43,549 bases of DNA from a virus. The number at the start of each line of letters is the position of its first letter. The stretch's first letter is position 1. The notes below the pieces were generated by a model. That model was not told the origin of the DNA, did no database searches, and was given only the letters and a program-made list of their open reading frames with translations. The position numbers and the translations under genes are program-made. Shown here one piece after another: positions 14,876 through 23,925 of this stretch. The DNA lies in the IMG/VR virus record IMGVR_UViG_3300025703_000011, positions 1 to 43,549 of that record; one strand, given 5' to 3'.

Positions 14876-17800
14876 TTAGCTCACTGGAGCTGATTTAATA
14901 GTTATCTTACGATTAGGGACGCCCTTAACGTGCGGGGCAGGTCGTAGGTATATTTTATTCTTGTAAGCCTTGCGGATGTAAGCCTTCTTACCGGCATGTC
15001 TTACGGCCGCGTCGGCATGCGAGCGCTCTATATCATTGAGTAGTCTCTGCACTGCTGAGCTGGAAGAGCTTGACCCCCCGCCTGATTTACTGGCCGCAAA
15101 GGCTTTAGCGGGGTCAACACTGTAGCTTGTTGTCCCGTCGGCACCGATAGAGGGAGCGATGTCATATTGACCAAGGTTGTATATGGACTTTAGGTTTGAT
15201 TGTGACAAACTAGACCCCTGGAACTTAGCCTGTCCGGCTGTTTGAGCCAGAGTATATTCATCGACCTTAGCCATGTAGTCCTGCATAGCATTAAAATTGC
15301 CCATGTTAGCGTTACGCAGCCCCGCGCGGGCTGCCTTGCTACCGTTGATATAGCTATCTATCCATGACTGTAGCCCTGCTGGTGCAGTAGGGTAAGGGTT
15401 AAGCTGGGGCTCGTCTAAACTAGCTCGTTGAGCATTATGGTAATTAAACGTAGCATTGAGCGCTTGGGTTACGCTTGGGTTGTTTGTCAAAAATACTGCC
15501 CGATCCTTAGAGGTACTATTAGGGTCACTCAGCATGCTGTAGTAAGTGTTAAGTGAAGTCTGAGTATCAGATGAAACCTGGGGGAAAGGTATCCCTCCTG
15601 GGGTCGCCTGGGGAGCTGTGCTACCTTTTAGGCCGCCCGAAGCCTTGTATAGGGCGTTCATGTCTGTCGAGTAAGCAGCTACATCATTTTGGTATTTGCT
15701 TATCATTGGCTTATTGTTGGCGTAGATAAACGCTGCTGAATCGTTGGCGTCAGAGCCGGGGTCACCTGTTTTTAGGCGCTCATAAGTTATAAGAGTCTTC
15801 TGGTCTTGGGGTGATAGATCAAACAGCGGGTTACTAGGCTCCCCGTGCGCTTTAGCAAAGGCATTTTGCTTAGCCAGAGTAGCTAGGACAGCAGGGTTTT
15901 CTGCTAGAGTCTGCCATTTCTGGCTTTCATAGTACGGGCTGGCGTAGACAGCGTTCTGGGACGCCTTAGTTGAGTTAGGATCCCAGCTAGGGTGGATCTG
16001 ATCTAAGGCAGACTGGTCATGAGTCGACAGACCCTCACGCAGTAGAGCCCGGTTATTCATTATCTGCATAGCAGGAGCATCGGGGTTAGCTTTTACCCGA
16101 CCGACACCGCTAATGTCAATGGCGGCCTCTCCTGGGCTAATAGCACTCTGACCGCCCGCAGCTATCTGAGTAGCTTCATTCTTACCGAAACGTGTGCCCT
16201 CTAAGTAGCGAGCGCCTGGTTGGTTAGGAATAGGTGCAGCGGTGTTAAGAAGCTGCCCAACATCTTCAGCAGCATTAAGACCGTGTCCGTGCATGGGGTT
16301 GCCGTAGAAGTCGCGGTTGTTTATTTCCTCTTGACCGGCAGCCAGTAAGGCTGCTAAGTTACCAGATGCCTCAGACTTAAGGCCAGATGTCTTGTCGGGG
16401 TTATTTGGGTTAAGCGCTGGGGCTACAGCTCTATATAGTTTGTTAGTTACGGTGGCTAGGCCACTGATTTCCTTTGGATTGCCGCCAGCGGTCTTCCAGC
16501 CAGTCTGATAAGAAGGATCAACTAATTGCTTACCTACAAACTTAAGTATGTCTTCTGGATTATTACCGATCTGGCCGGAGGCGATAGCTTGTAGGCTTCC
16601 AGGTGTAGCGAGGATGGCTGCACGACCACCTATCATCTGCCGAGCCATACGTCCCTCGGGACCGCCCCTTGCTACAGCAGCTATAAGAGTCCTGATCTGG
16701 CCCTCGTTATAGTCGACCGCCAGAACACCACGAGCGACAACCTTAAAGACGCCAGGAGGAAGGCCGCTCAATACTCTATTCATACCACCGAAGATTTCGT
16801 TGGTGGCGTTAGCCACTCGACCTAACTTAGCTGCTCCTTCTGCCGTATTAGGGTTCATCCCCTTAGTGAACTTCTCGAAGTTAGCCACTTTAGCATAAGG
16901 TATCTCGCGTTGGAATAGAGAGGCGTGAAGTTGCTTTATACCAGGTACTTTATTGATACCGCTGTCAAACTCACTACCACCGCCAAGAGTACCGCCATGG
17001 TTTAGGTACTTCTCTAGGGTGCCGTTAGACTCCCACTTATCCATGCTATCAAGGAAGAATTGGGGATCTACAGTCGCTCGGGCGGCCTGAACAGCTATCC
17101 TAGGATCAAGAGCCGTGGCACTGAGCCCGATGTTAATATGGTGAAACCCACTACCACTTAATTTAGTGGTTTTCTGGGCGTTGTTGGCTTCGTCATATAG
17201 TTTAGCTAACTGCCCGCCAACATTTTTATTGTACTCGTGCATTGAACGAGAGTTAATTTTACCGGCTATCTCCTTATCGGCGTAAACGCTGGGAAAGTCT
17301 TTTAATTGAACGTGCTGAGGGTTGTAGGTATCACCAAAGCTAACCTTGTCTTCACCGAAGCCTTGGCGTAAGCCGTGGAGCAGATTGCGCTGAGTAGTAT
17401 CGTATCGGCCCTTGCTAATGTCTTTTGAGAGATCCTCCATAAAGTTTTTGGTAGTGCGAACCTGCCCAGTGGCTTCCTCTAAGTCCTGGTAGGAGTGATA
17501 GTGCCGAGAGTCATCTTCTGGGGCGGTAGGAAACTCTTTAGGGGTCGCTGGGGCATGCTCAGGAGCGCCGGGCTCTGCGGCATATAGCTTAGCACCGTAA
17601 TTCTTCCTGTATAGAGTCGGATCGCCACTGTTGTATAAGCGCTTAGTCTCAGATAGATAGTCCTGAATATAGGCAGCTCGTTTAGCGAAGGTCGTAAAAG
17701 CTTCAGGATCTTTGGCACCTTTGGCTACCTCTTCAATACTATGGTTGCGTAAGTTATCCGCTAATGCTTGATCTTCCGGTGCCAGTTTATCAAACTCTTG

Positions 17801-20104
17801 TTTTGATCGTCCTTCCAGGTAGTCGAGCCATGCTTTGCCACCAGTCGCTCGACTCATGGCGGCCTTTATAAGGTTATTCCGTACGTAGCTACCGCTTTTA
17901 GATAAGAGACGCACCGTACCGCTTCTGGCTTTCGGTGTTTCTATCTTCGGGCTAGCTACCTTCTCATGAAGAGGGTTGTTCTCGGCAGCGCCGGCTGTTT
18001 CAGCGTGAGGATTGTCCTCGATTATGCCGTAAGCCTTCTTAGCTGTAGCTTCATCGGCACCTGTAGCTTCCATGTAGCTCTTAACGATGTCCGCATCAGA
18101 GGCTTGGTCTTTGATCCCCTGTAAGATGGCCTCGTCCCCGGCGGTGCTGGCTGGAGCGTCACGGGCGGCTTCCTCTTTCTTGATAATCTCCTCTAGTTTA
18201 GCCTGATCCTCAGCACCAAACGCGCCTTCGTTAAGGTTGGGGCCTTTGGGTACCTCTCCCTCTGCCGGCAGTGCATTGATCTTAGTAGCTATACGGCTCT
18301 TGCCTGGTGTTATTGTAGACTCCATAGGAGGCGCTGGAGCTTCTGTTGGTGCTTGTGGGGCACTGCTAGCTACTTTGACGGGATGAGCCACCTCATAGGG
18401 TTGATTGCGCGTTAAACGGACGCCTGACTTAGCGGTCAAGTTTACATCTGGATGAGCAGCGTCAAGCGCTTCAGCAGATCGCTTATAAGCTAAGGAGTGT
18501 ATCTGCTCCTGACCTACGGTAAAAACGTTGTCACGCTTAGCTCGGGTTAGGTTCTGCCTAGCTACTTCTCTGGCAGCAGGGGTACCCCTCTTGTTGGCAT
18601 GGTCAAAAGCTTTTTGAGCATCTTTTAGGTTAGCCTTAGTCATCTCCAGGGTGTCGCGAGTAGACGATAGCTGGGCACCTGTTCCACCAACAACGCCACG
18701 TCCCCCGCGAGCCTGAAACTCTGGTGAGTGCGTCTTGTCGTAGAGAAGTTGGCTAAACTTCTTGTCTGGAGATCCTTTCGGTACCTGGTACTTAGCTTTG
18801 TCATAACCACTAGCCTTGTCGGCAGCAGCTTGATCCTTAAGGCTATTCTCAGCCTTGGCCCGAGCCTCTACGTTATCAAACTGGTGCGGGTTATCGTGAA
18901 TAAGCTTAGCAGCCTTAGTTTTATACTCAGCTGCTGTTTTAAGCGGGGCATTAGGAGTAGACCGGATCTCTCCCTCACGGAGGATAGCCTCATGTAGCGT
19001 CTCGTGGTCTGGGTAGCCCAATTCCTGGGCCACTCGATCCATAGACATGCCAGTTTTTCTTTTAAGGTGGAGTGGGATATTATCATATTCACTAGAGCCA
19101 ATGCCGCCCGCGCTCTGGATCTGTTTATAGAGGTCGGTTGGTTGCGGACGCATCATCAAGTCCTGCTGTCTCAGCCCTTGAGCTGTTTCCTGTACGGTCT
19201 GAGACAGCTCTTTATTAGCACCCTGCACCTTTGTCCAGTCAATGGATGGTGTTGGCTCGTTACCGTGTGGTACGTCTGACCAACTTGGTGTCGAAGGAGC
19301 GTGAGGGTCACTGTGAAGACCGCCACCTTCACCCGCTTTCATAAACTCATCTTTTGCAGCTACTGATAAGGCCGGGATACGTGTGACACCGCCAGCGGCA
19401 CCACCGATAATAGCGTTTTGTATAGTTGGCTTAAGTATATCTGAGGCTACCTGTCCAGGAGTTTGGGCAGTAGCTACCGCGTTGGCCGTACCTTGACCTG
19501 CTCCATAGCCACCAGCTGTAGTACCGGAAGCGAATATACGACTAAGAGTTTTATCTATAGCCCCTTTGCCCAGAATACTCTCAGCCCCTTTTTCGAGGGT
19601 TTGTTCAGCTGCTTTCCCCTTACCTAGCGTAAGAGCATTGACCCCTGTACCGATGATGTTTCCAGCTAGCGCTCGGGGGCTATCTATATTTGTCTTCCCA
19701 TGGTTGGTCGCAAAGCTTCTCGCACCCCTTAAGTTCGGTAGAAGATTAGGGTCACTAGGACTGTTATGTTGCCCGGTAATCATGTTGCCGACCCCTGTAC
19801 CGATGTCTTCCCCTAAAACTAAGGGAGCAGCTACGGCCTGCCGCGCCATTCCAGTAAGACCAATATCCTGGCTAAGCCCTCCTAGATTTTGAGGGAGGCT
19901 TTGACCTGATAGGTTCCTATCGTTATTGCTTATGGCTGACCGAGCGTTCCCAGCAGCAACTTGGTTGCCGGTAAGATTAGCTAGGCCCAGAGAACCAAGA
20001 TCGCCTACGTCTTTAGCGCCAGCCACGACAGCGTTAGCGCCCGTGTTAAGAGCGCCTCCTATAGCGTCCAGTATTGAACCTTTACCCGTAAGATGGAGAC
20101 TCAT
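14876..20104 (-). CDS. Giant virion protein, probable internal/ejection protein
   Basis: 1742 residues, Ala/Gly/Lys-rich, with a hydrophobic N-terminal region (about 10-125: GGALNTGANAVVAGAKD... VLGEDIGTGVGNMITG) and long charged helical stretches through the middle. The segment about 1040-1180 (LSATALDPRIAVQAARATV...GMNRVLSG) recalls phage 'large polyvalent'/ejection proteins. The end is basic (KIYLRPAPHVKGVPNRKI). No lysozyme, transglycosylase or protease motif was found. Size, absence of Cys and location between fibre and adaptor genes fit an internal virion protein ejected with DNA; a tape-measure role is possible but the other genes suggest a short tail. Confidence 0.6.
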   Translation of the reverse strand: MSLHLTGKGSILDAIGGALNTGANAVVAGAKDVGDLGSLGLANLTGNQVAAGNARSAISNNDRNLSGQSLPQNLGGLSQDIGLTGMARQAVAAPLVLGEDIGTGVGNMITGQHNSPSDPNLLPNLRGARSFATNHGKTNIDSPRALAGNIIGTGVNALTLGKGKAAEQTLEKGAESILGKGAIDKTLSRIFASGTTAGGYGAGQGTANAVATAQTPGQVASDILKPTIQNAIIGGAAGGVTRIPALSVAAKDEFMKAGEGGGLHSDPHAPSTPSWSDVPHGNEPTPSIDWTKVQGANKELSQTVQETAQGLRQQDLMMRPQPTDLYKQIQSAGGIGSSEYDNIPLHLKRKTGMSMDRVAQELGYPDHETLHEAILREGEIRSTPNAPLKTAAEYKTKAAKLIHDNPHQFDNVEARAKAENSLKDQAAADKASGYDKAKYQVPKGSPDKKFSQLLYDKTHSPEFQARGGRGVVGGTGAQLSSTRDTLEMTKANLKDAQKAFDHANKRGTPAAREVARQNLTRAKRDNVFTVGQEQIHSLAYKRSAEALDAAHPDVNLTAKSGVRLTRNQPYEVAHPVKVASSAPQAPTEAPAPPMESTITPGKSRIATKINALPAEGEVPKGPNLNEGAFGAEDQAKLEEIIKKEEAARDAPASTAGDEAILQGIKDQASDADIVKSYMEATGADEATAKKAYGIIEDNPHAETAGAAENNPLHEKVASPKIETPKARSGTVRLLSKSGSYVRNNLIKAAMSRATGGKAWLDYLEGRSKQEFDKLAPEDQALADNLRNHSIEEVAKGAKDPEAFTTFAKRAAYIQDYLSETKRLYNSGDPTLYRKNYGAKLYAAEPGAPEHAPATPKEFPTAPEDDSRHYHSYQDLEEATGQVRTTKNFMEDLSKDISKGRYDTTQRNLLHGLRQGFGEDKVSFGDTYNPQHVQLKDFPSVYADKEIAGKINSRSMHEYNKNVGGQLAKLYDEANNAQKTTKLSGSGFHHINIGLSATALDPRIAVQAARATVDPQFFLDSMDKWESNGTLEKYLNHGGTLGGGSEFDSGINKVPGIKQLHASLFQREIPYAKVANFEKFTKGMNPNTAEGAAKLGRVANATNEIFGGMNRVLSGLPPGVFKVVARGVLAVDYNEGQIRTLIAAVARGGPEGRMARQMIGGRAAILATPGSLQAIASGQIGNNPEDILKFVGKQLVDPSYQTGWKTAGGNPKEISGLATVTNKLYRAVAPALNPNNPDKTSGLKSEASGNLAALLAAGQEEINNRDFYGNPMHGHGLNAAEDVGQLLNTAAPIPNQPGARYLEGTRFGKNEATQIAAGGQSAISPGEAAIDISGVGRVKANPDAPAMQIMNNRALLREGLSTHDQSALDQIHPSWDPNSTKASQNAVYASPYYESQKWQTLAENPAVLATLAKQNAFAKAHGEPSNPLFDLSPQDQKTLITYERLKTGDPGSDANDSAAFIYANNKPMISKYQNDVAAYSTDMNALYKASGGLKGSTAPQATPGGIPFPQVSSDTQTSLNTYYSMLSDPNSTSKDRAVFLTNNPSVTQALNATFNYHNAQRASLDEPQLNPYPTAPAGLQSWIDSYINGSKAARAGLRNANMGNFNAMQDYMAKVDEYTLAQTAGQAKFQGSSLSQSNLKSIYNLGQYDIAPSIGADGTTSYSVDPAKAFAASKSGGGSSSSSSAVQRLLNDIERSHADAAVRHAGKKAYIRKAYKNKIYLRPAPHVKGVPNRKITIKSAPVS

Positions 20105-20107
20105 AGG

Positions 20108-21133
20108 CTAGAACCCCGGTGCTTGTGTCTTGTTGCTTCCGACCTGTCCCAGTGTTAGCGGTATGAGTGATGGTGCAGGGGCACCAGCCTGTGTAGTTGC
20201 AGCAGAAGGAGGGATTATGCCAGTAGAGGAGACGGGAGTGCCTGAGCTCGGAACCACTCCAGCGTTACTCCCGGCCACGGCGTTGGTGGCGATCTGATCT
20301 GAGGTCATCGGATGGATGCCATTAAGCATATCCTGATAATTCTTATCTATTTGGGCTAGGTCAGCCTGAGCCTGTTGGATAATCGTATCCTGAGTGTCTT
20401 TAGCGGGAACAGAGTTAGGATCTCCACCGGAGTAGAGAATCTGTGTTTTAAGGGCTTGCATATCAGCCTGAGCCTTAGCGGTTACCGCTGTGACCCCAGC
20501 GTCACGGGCGGCATCAAGTTGAGTCTTGCTAGCTGACTTAAGTAACTCTAGGTTGGCTTGCTGAGTATCCTGATCCTGGTTAGCTACGGCTGCGGTGTTG
20601 TTGGCAGCATTAGTCTGGACATTATCATAGTTAGCATAAGCCCTAGAAGCAGCGTCACGAGCACTAGACGATAAAGCTCCAGTGTTACCCAGCTGCACTC
20701 CAGTACCAAAGAGCCCCTCATGGAGAGTGTTGAGTAGCTGCTTAATAGAGTTGATCTGAGTAATACCGATGTCTTTACGGGTATTGTCGATAGTGTTTTG
20801 TTGACCGCCCTCTTGAGCGACTGCGGTCGAGCCTGTATTTACAATTCCCTGATGAGCTTGAGCAGTACCACCAACTCCACCAGATATAGCGCTGCTAGTA
20901 CCCGTCCCGATAAGTCCGGCAAGTTTAGTCTGTAGAGCGCTAGCAGCAAGCTGAGCAGCTGTTGGCCCAGTGTTAGCAGGAGGGTTGTTATTAGTAGTAA
21001 TTACAGGAGCGTTATTACTGCCAGAAGGCTGGGAGTTTATCTTATTAGCTATGCCAACAGACTGAGCGCCACCTATGATACCCGGTGTACCGGCTGTAAC
21101 GTCTGGGCCTCCCCCTAATATCGGTAACGCCAT
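20108..21133 (-). CDS. Virion-associated helical protein, 341 aa
   Basis: Ala/Gln/Thr/Gly-rich protein. The low-complexity N-terminus is followed by a helical core (about 95-270; SAISGGVGGTAQAHQGIVN, ANNTAAVANQDQDTQQANLELLKSAS, AKAQADMQALKTQILYSGG) with heptad-like repeats and a Pro/Ser/Thr tail. It lies directly upstream of the giant virion gene with a 3-nt gap and has its own strong extended -10 promoter. It resembles internal virion proteins by composition only. Confidence 0.55.
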   Translation of the reverse strand: MALPILGGGPDVTAGTPGIIGGAQSVGIANKINSQPSGSNNAPVITTNNNPPANTGPTAAQLAASALQTKLAGLIGTGTSSAISGGVGGTAQAHQGIVNTGSTAVAQEGGQQNTIDNTRKDIGITQINSIKQLLNTLHEGLFGTGVQLGNTGALSSSARDAASRAYANYDNVQTNAANNTAAVANQDQDTQQANLELLKSASKTQLDAARDAGVTAVTAKAQADMQALKTQILYSGGDPNSVPAKDTQDTIIQQAQADLAQIDKNYQDMLNGIHPMTSDQIATNAVAGSNAGVVPSSGTPVSSTGIIPPSAATTQAGAPAPSLIPLTLGQVGSNKTQAPGF

Positions 21134-21165
21134 GTTTTTTCCTTTTTGTTTTTGAGCTTTTCTAA

Positions 21166-21174
21166 ATTATACCA
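21166..21174 (-). promoter_or_regulatory. Extended -10 promoter (TGGTATAAT)
   Basis: A perfect TG-G-TATAAT on the - strand in the gap between the genes at 21175 and 21133. It predicts a start near 21159 and an A-rich leader of about 26 nt with AAAAGGAAAAAAC before ATG 21133. It should drive the two probable internal virion proteins. Confidence 0.65.
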
Positions 21175-21642
21175 CTAAACTGAGGTGACCGTCTCCCATG
21201 CAGTGGCACCACCTATCCTCATCTTGTTGAGAGTAGTGTCAAAATACATACCGCCCTTAACATAGGCAGGAGCACTAGCAGTGATAGCCTGTACAGGGAA
21301 GAACACCCCGGCGTTGGTAATACGATCAGCGCTGCCTAGACGTAAGTTACCGTCTAACAGGTTGAGGTTTAGGGTATTGCCCCCAGATCCATATAAAGCT
21401 AAAACCTGAGCCCCGTTAGCCGAGAAGATGTTATAGTCTCCCCCATCACTGGCAGCGGTCAGCGTTAAGGTGCCGCTGGCGCCGACAATGTTGAGCTGAG
21501 TGTTGGCCGTTAGGAGGGTGTTAGTTGTCAAAGAGGTAATGGTTGACCCTGAAGCCAACACTACAGCGCCGGAGCCCGTAGAGGTAGCGCCACCGGTACC
21601 ACCTTGAGCAACCGGTAAAGGGTTAGATGGGAAAAGAGGCAT
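21175..21642 (-). CDS. Tail fibre-like protein sharing a module with the tailspike
   Basis: 155 residues. The N-terminus (SNPLPVAQGGTGGATSTGSGAVVLASG) is the common fibre-tip 'VxQGGTGxxT' pattern. Residues about 58-100, LTAASDGGDYNIFSANGAQVLALYG and LNLNLLDGNL, are a near copy of the module in the tailspike at 23926-25530. The C-terminus (KGGMYFDTTLNKMRIGGATAWETV) is a typical fibre end. It may attach to the tailspike or replace its tip. Confidence 0.65.
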   Translation of the reverse strand: MPLFPSNPLPVAQGGTGGATSTGSGAVVLASGSTITSLTTNTLLTANTQLNIVGASGTLTLTAASDGGDYNIFSANGAQVLALYGSGGNTLNLNLLDGNLRLGSADRITNAGVFFPVQAITASAPAYVKGGMYFDTTLNKMRIGGATAWETVTSV

Positions 21643-21945
21643 TTAAGATAGCTCCGTGACTCTTAAGTTGCCATTGGCTGAAGCCCAGATACCGGTGATA
21701 ACTCCCGTCCAGACTGGTGCCTGGGGTAGCTCATAAAACTGACCAGCAGCTAGCTGCACGGTATAGGCTGAGCTGCTCGCAGCAGCTGAAGTTAGGGCTA
21801 AGTAGAGCACCTGCGTAGAGTCGTTATAGAAATACGCTCCAGATCGGCTGTTGTTGCTCGCCAAGATAGTAACGCTAGTATTAGAAGACGCTACGTTAGT
21901 TAGCGCTCCTGTATTTGTTCGATTGAGCGGTGATTGGTCAGCCAT
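21643..21945 (-). CDS. Small virion-associated protein, 100 aa
   Basis: The start ATG 21945 follows AGAGGTAATA; a longer ORF from 21972 would overlap the previous gene. The sequence ADQSPLNRTNTGALTNVASSNTSVTILASNNSRSG... is Ser/Ala/Thr-rich beta structure resembling the small jelly-roll 'FYNDSTQVLYLAL...YTVQLAAGQFYELP' domain found in phage structural proteins. It ends 1 nt before the next fibre-like gene. Confidence 0.6.
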   Translation of the reverse strand: MADQSPLNRTNTGALTNVASSNTSVTILASNNSRSGAYFYNDSTQVLYLALTSAAASSSAYTVQLAAGQFYELPQAPVWTGVITGIWASANGNLRVTELS

Positions 21946-21947
21946 TA

Positions 21948-23549
21948 TTACCTCTGTATCACAGTTGACCACGCTTCAACGGTGGAGTTTCTTACCTGTG
22001 CCCACTGGGAGAGTCTAGCCGTAGAGCTAGGGTCAAAGTAGAAAATACAAAAACTTCTTTCACCTACTGAAGTAGTACCACCTTGAGCAAAGTTCAGGAA
22101 AGCCCACGGCTCTAAAACTCTATTTAACATGTCGAAACGGTAATTACGCTGTGAAGCGTTCTGGTTAAGATAAATGTACCGCCCTTGATTGGTTAGGGGG
22201 TCATACGACTCCGCTGAACCGCTTGAGAAAGAAGCAGTTAATCCACCATAAGTAACAGCGTTAGCCCATACTCCGTTAGTACCGGCAGTTATATCCAGCA
22301 CGTCCATGCTAGACGAACCACCACGGAGAGAATAGATCATACCGTTATTGACGTTGCCCGTAGGATCAGTAATACCAAAGGCTAACTCGGCTTTACAGCC
22401 AGCCCCTACAGCCGAACCTCTCGAAGCGAACGTAGTTGAGGCGTCCCAGGCGTTGCCGGAGATAGAGTAAGTAAAGGTAGTCACAACAGCACTTGACCAA
22501 AGTAGAATCAGGTCATCATTGGGTTCTATAACAAACTTGGCGGTAGCGCTAGGCTGGACAGTCCAGGCCGGTACTGTATAAACCGCTGAAGCTCCGGCAG
22601 TGTGGGAAGTTATGTTGCGTCGTTGACCGGCGGCCGTAGGCGTACCAGTATCTTCAACAATTCTAATCTGGAAGTTACGGTACTGGTTGGTACGGACAGC
22701 AGCGTCACCAGCAGCACTTTGACCAGTAATCGTAGCAGCAGCAGAGGCGGTAGCAGATAGACAAGGAATCGCCATCGGGCTAGTAGTTGAGTTGGAGTAG
22801 TTAGAAGCGCCCGATACATGCCCTTGCCCCGGAACATTAGTATAGGGAACATAGGCCTCACTCATGGCTACTAGACATGAATCAGTACCAACAGTGACAG
22901 GTAGGTTGGTAGTTAAAAGGTTGCCAGAATATGAGTTAGTGGCTATATCGTAATACTTCCATGTTCCGGCAGCGGTAGTACCAGCGCCAAGCAGGAAGAC
23001 ACGACCCGAGATAATCTCGTAAGCGTCTCCCGAAGCTGGAGTGAAGCTCAGGGTGCGGTCTAGGGTAATTACGGGGGTTGTACCAGAGGTGTTACCGATT
23101 ATGTAAGCCTCTTCAGTTTTACCAGCTCCGGCAGCGTGGTTACCGACGATACGAATACGGAAGCCTTGACCATCGCCACGGTTAGCTAACTGGTTGATAC
23201 CGACAGCAGCTGGCAGAGCAGTCGTCAGGGTAACGGTAGTAGTAGTAGCGGAGGCCAGAGTACCCCGTGGACCTTGTGAGGGGTGGAAAATAGCGGCTGC
23301 CCCAACTCCGAACGTACCGGCCAGTCCAGGAGAAGCAAGTTGAACCCACTCGTTGTTCTTCTGATTATAAGTTTGCAGAACGCTACTAGATAGTAAGTAG
23401 TAGGTCAGCGGATGACAAGACTTATCGCCTCTCATATCATAAGCCATATAAGAACCGGCGGCATTACCGGATATAGCGTTTGCTATTGACCGCCATTGTG
23501 GTAGGTCTATCGCGTCTCTGAAATTGGTTACAAGTGGTGGTTGTGCCAT
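21948..23549 (-). CDS. Large virion structural protein with internal repeat
   Basis: 533 residues, beta-rich. Two related modules are visible: GFRIRIVGNHAAGAG...TPVITLDRTLSFTPASGDAYEI (about 125-185), and NFQIRIVEDTGTPTAAGQ...YTVPAWTVQPSATAKFVI (about 290-345). These 'rIv..tG.g.rrxIxxntgxxxxxxxxWxxxPxxxaxyxI' units recur in phage surface proteins. The C-terminus (RFDMLNRVLEPWAFLNFAQGG) looks like a propeller repeat. It is likely part of the tail or baseplate-like collar; no enzyme motif. Confidence 0.6.
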   Translation of the reverse strand: MAQPPLVTNFRDAIDLPQWRSIANAISGNAAGSYMAYDMRGDKSCHPLTYYLLSSSVLQTYNQKNNEWVQLASPGLAGTFGVGAAAIFHPSQGPRGTLASATTTTVTLTTALPAAVGINQLANRGDGQGFRIRIVGNHAAGAGKTEEAYIIGNTSGTTPVITLDRTLSFTPASGDAYEIISGRVFLLGAGTTAAGTWKYYDIATNSYSGNLLTTNLPVTVGTDSCLVAMSEAYVPYTNVPGQGHVSGASNYSNSTTSPMAIPCLSATASAAATITGQSAAGDAAVRTNQYRNFQIRIVEDTGTPTAAGQRRNITSHTAGASAVYTVPAWTVQPSATAKFVIEPNDDLILLWSSAVVTTFTYSISGNAWDASTTFASRGSAVGAGCKAELAFGITDPTGNVNNGMIYSLRGGSSSMDVLDITAGTNGVWANAVTYGGLTASFSSGSAESYDPLTNQGRYIYLNQNASQRNYRFDMLNRVLEPWAFLNFAQGGTTSVGERSFCIFYFDPSSTARLSQWAQVRNSTVEAWSTVIQR

Positions 23550-23558
23550 GTTTTCTCC

Positions 23559-23924
23559 TTAGTTAATTCTTCCTCTTATGCTGCCGGCCCACGAGGTTTG
23601 AGATAGCGGATTTAGAAAGCTATCCATAGCTGAGAAGCCAGAAGCCGTGGAGCTCGATATAGCTGAGGTGCTACCCCAAAACTGACTGATGTCAGACCAT
23701 TGGCGGTTACCGTTAGCTGATTGCTGACCGTAGGTTTCAACCTTTAACATCCCGGTAGCATCGTCTACCCATGGCGGGTTTACCAAAACATTTATTAAGG
23801 ACTTAAGGGCTAGGGATAAATCTGTCATCTGCTGAGGTACAGAGCTTTGATCGGAAGCTATAACAACAGGGGCGCTATTAGCAGAAGTAGATTGGCCGTT
23901 TGAGTTGTTGGGGTAATAGGTCAT
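23559..23924 (-). CDS. Hypothetical virion protein, 121 aa
   Basis: Polar protein beginning MTYYPNNSNGQSTSANSAPVVIASDQSSVPQ, a pattern ('SAPVVIASDQS.vPv') widespread in phage and bacterial tail-associated proteins. A helical middle (LSLALKSLINVLVNPPW) and a Ser-rich end follow. It sits 1 nt after the tailspike gene, probably as a small tail component. Confidence 0.55.
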   Translation of the reverse strand: MTYYPNNSNGQSTSANSAPVVIASDQSSVPQQMTDLSLALKSLINVLVNPPWVDDATGMLKVETYGQQSANGNRQWSDISQFWGSTSAISSSTASGFSAMDSFLNPLSQTSWAGSIRGRIN

Positions 23925-23925
23925 T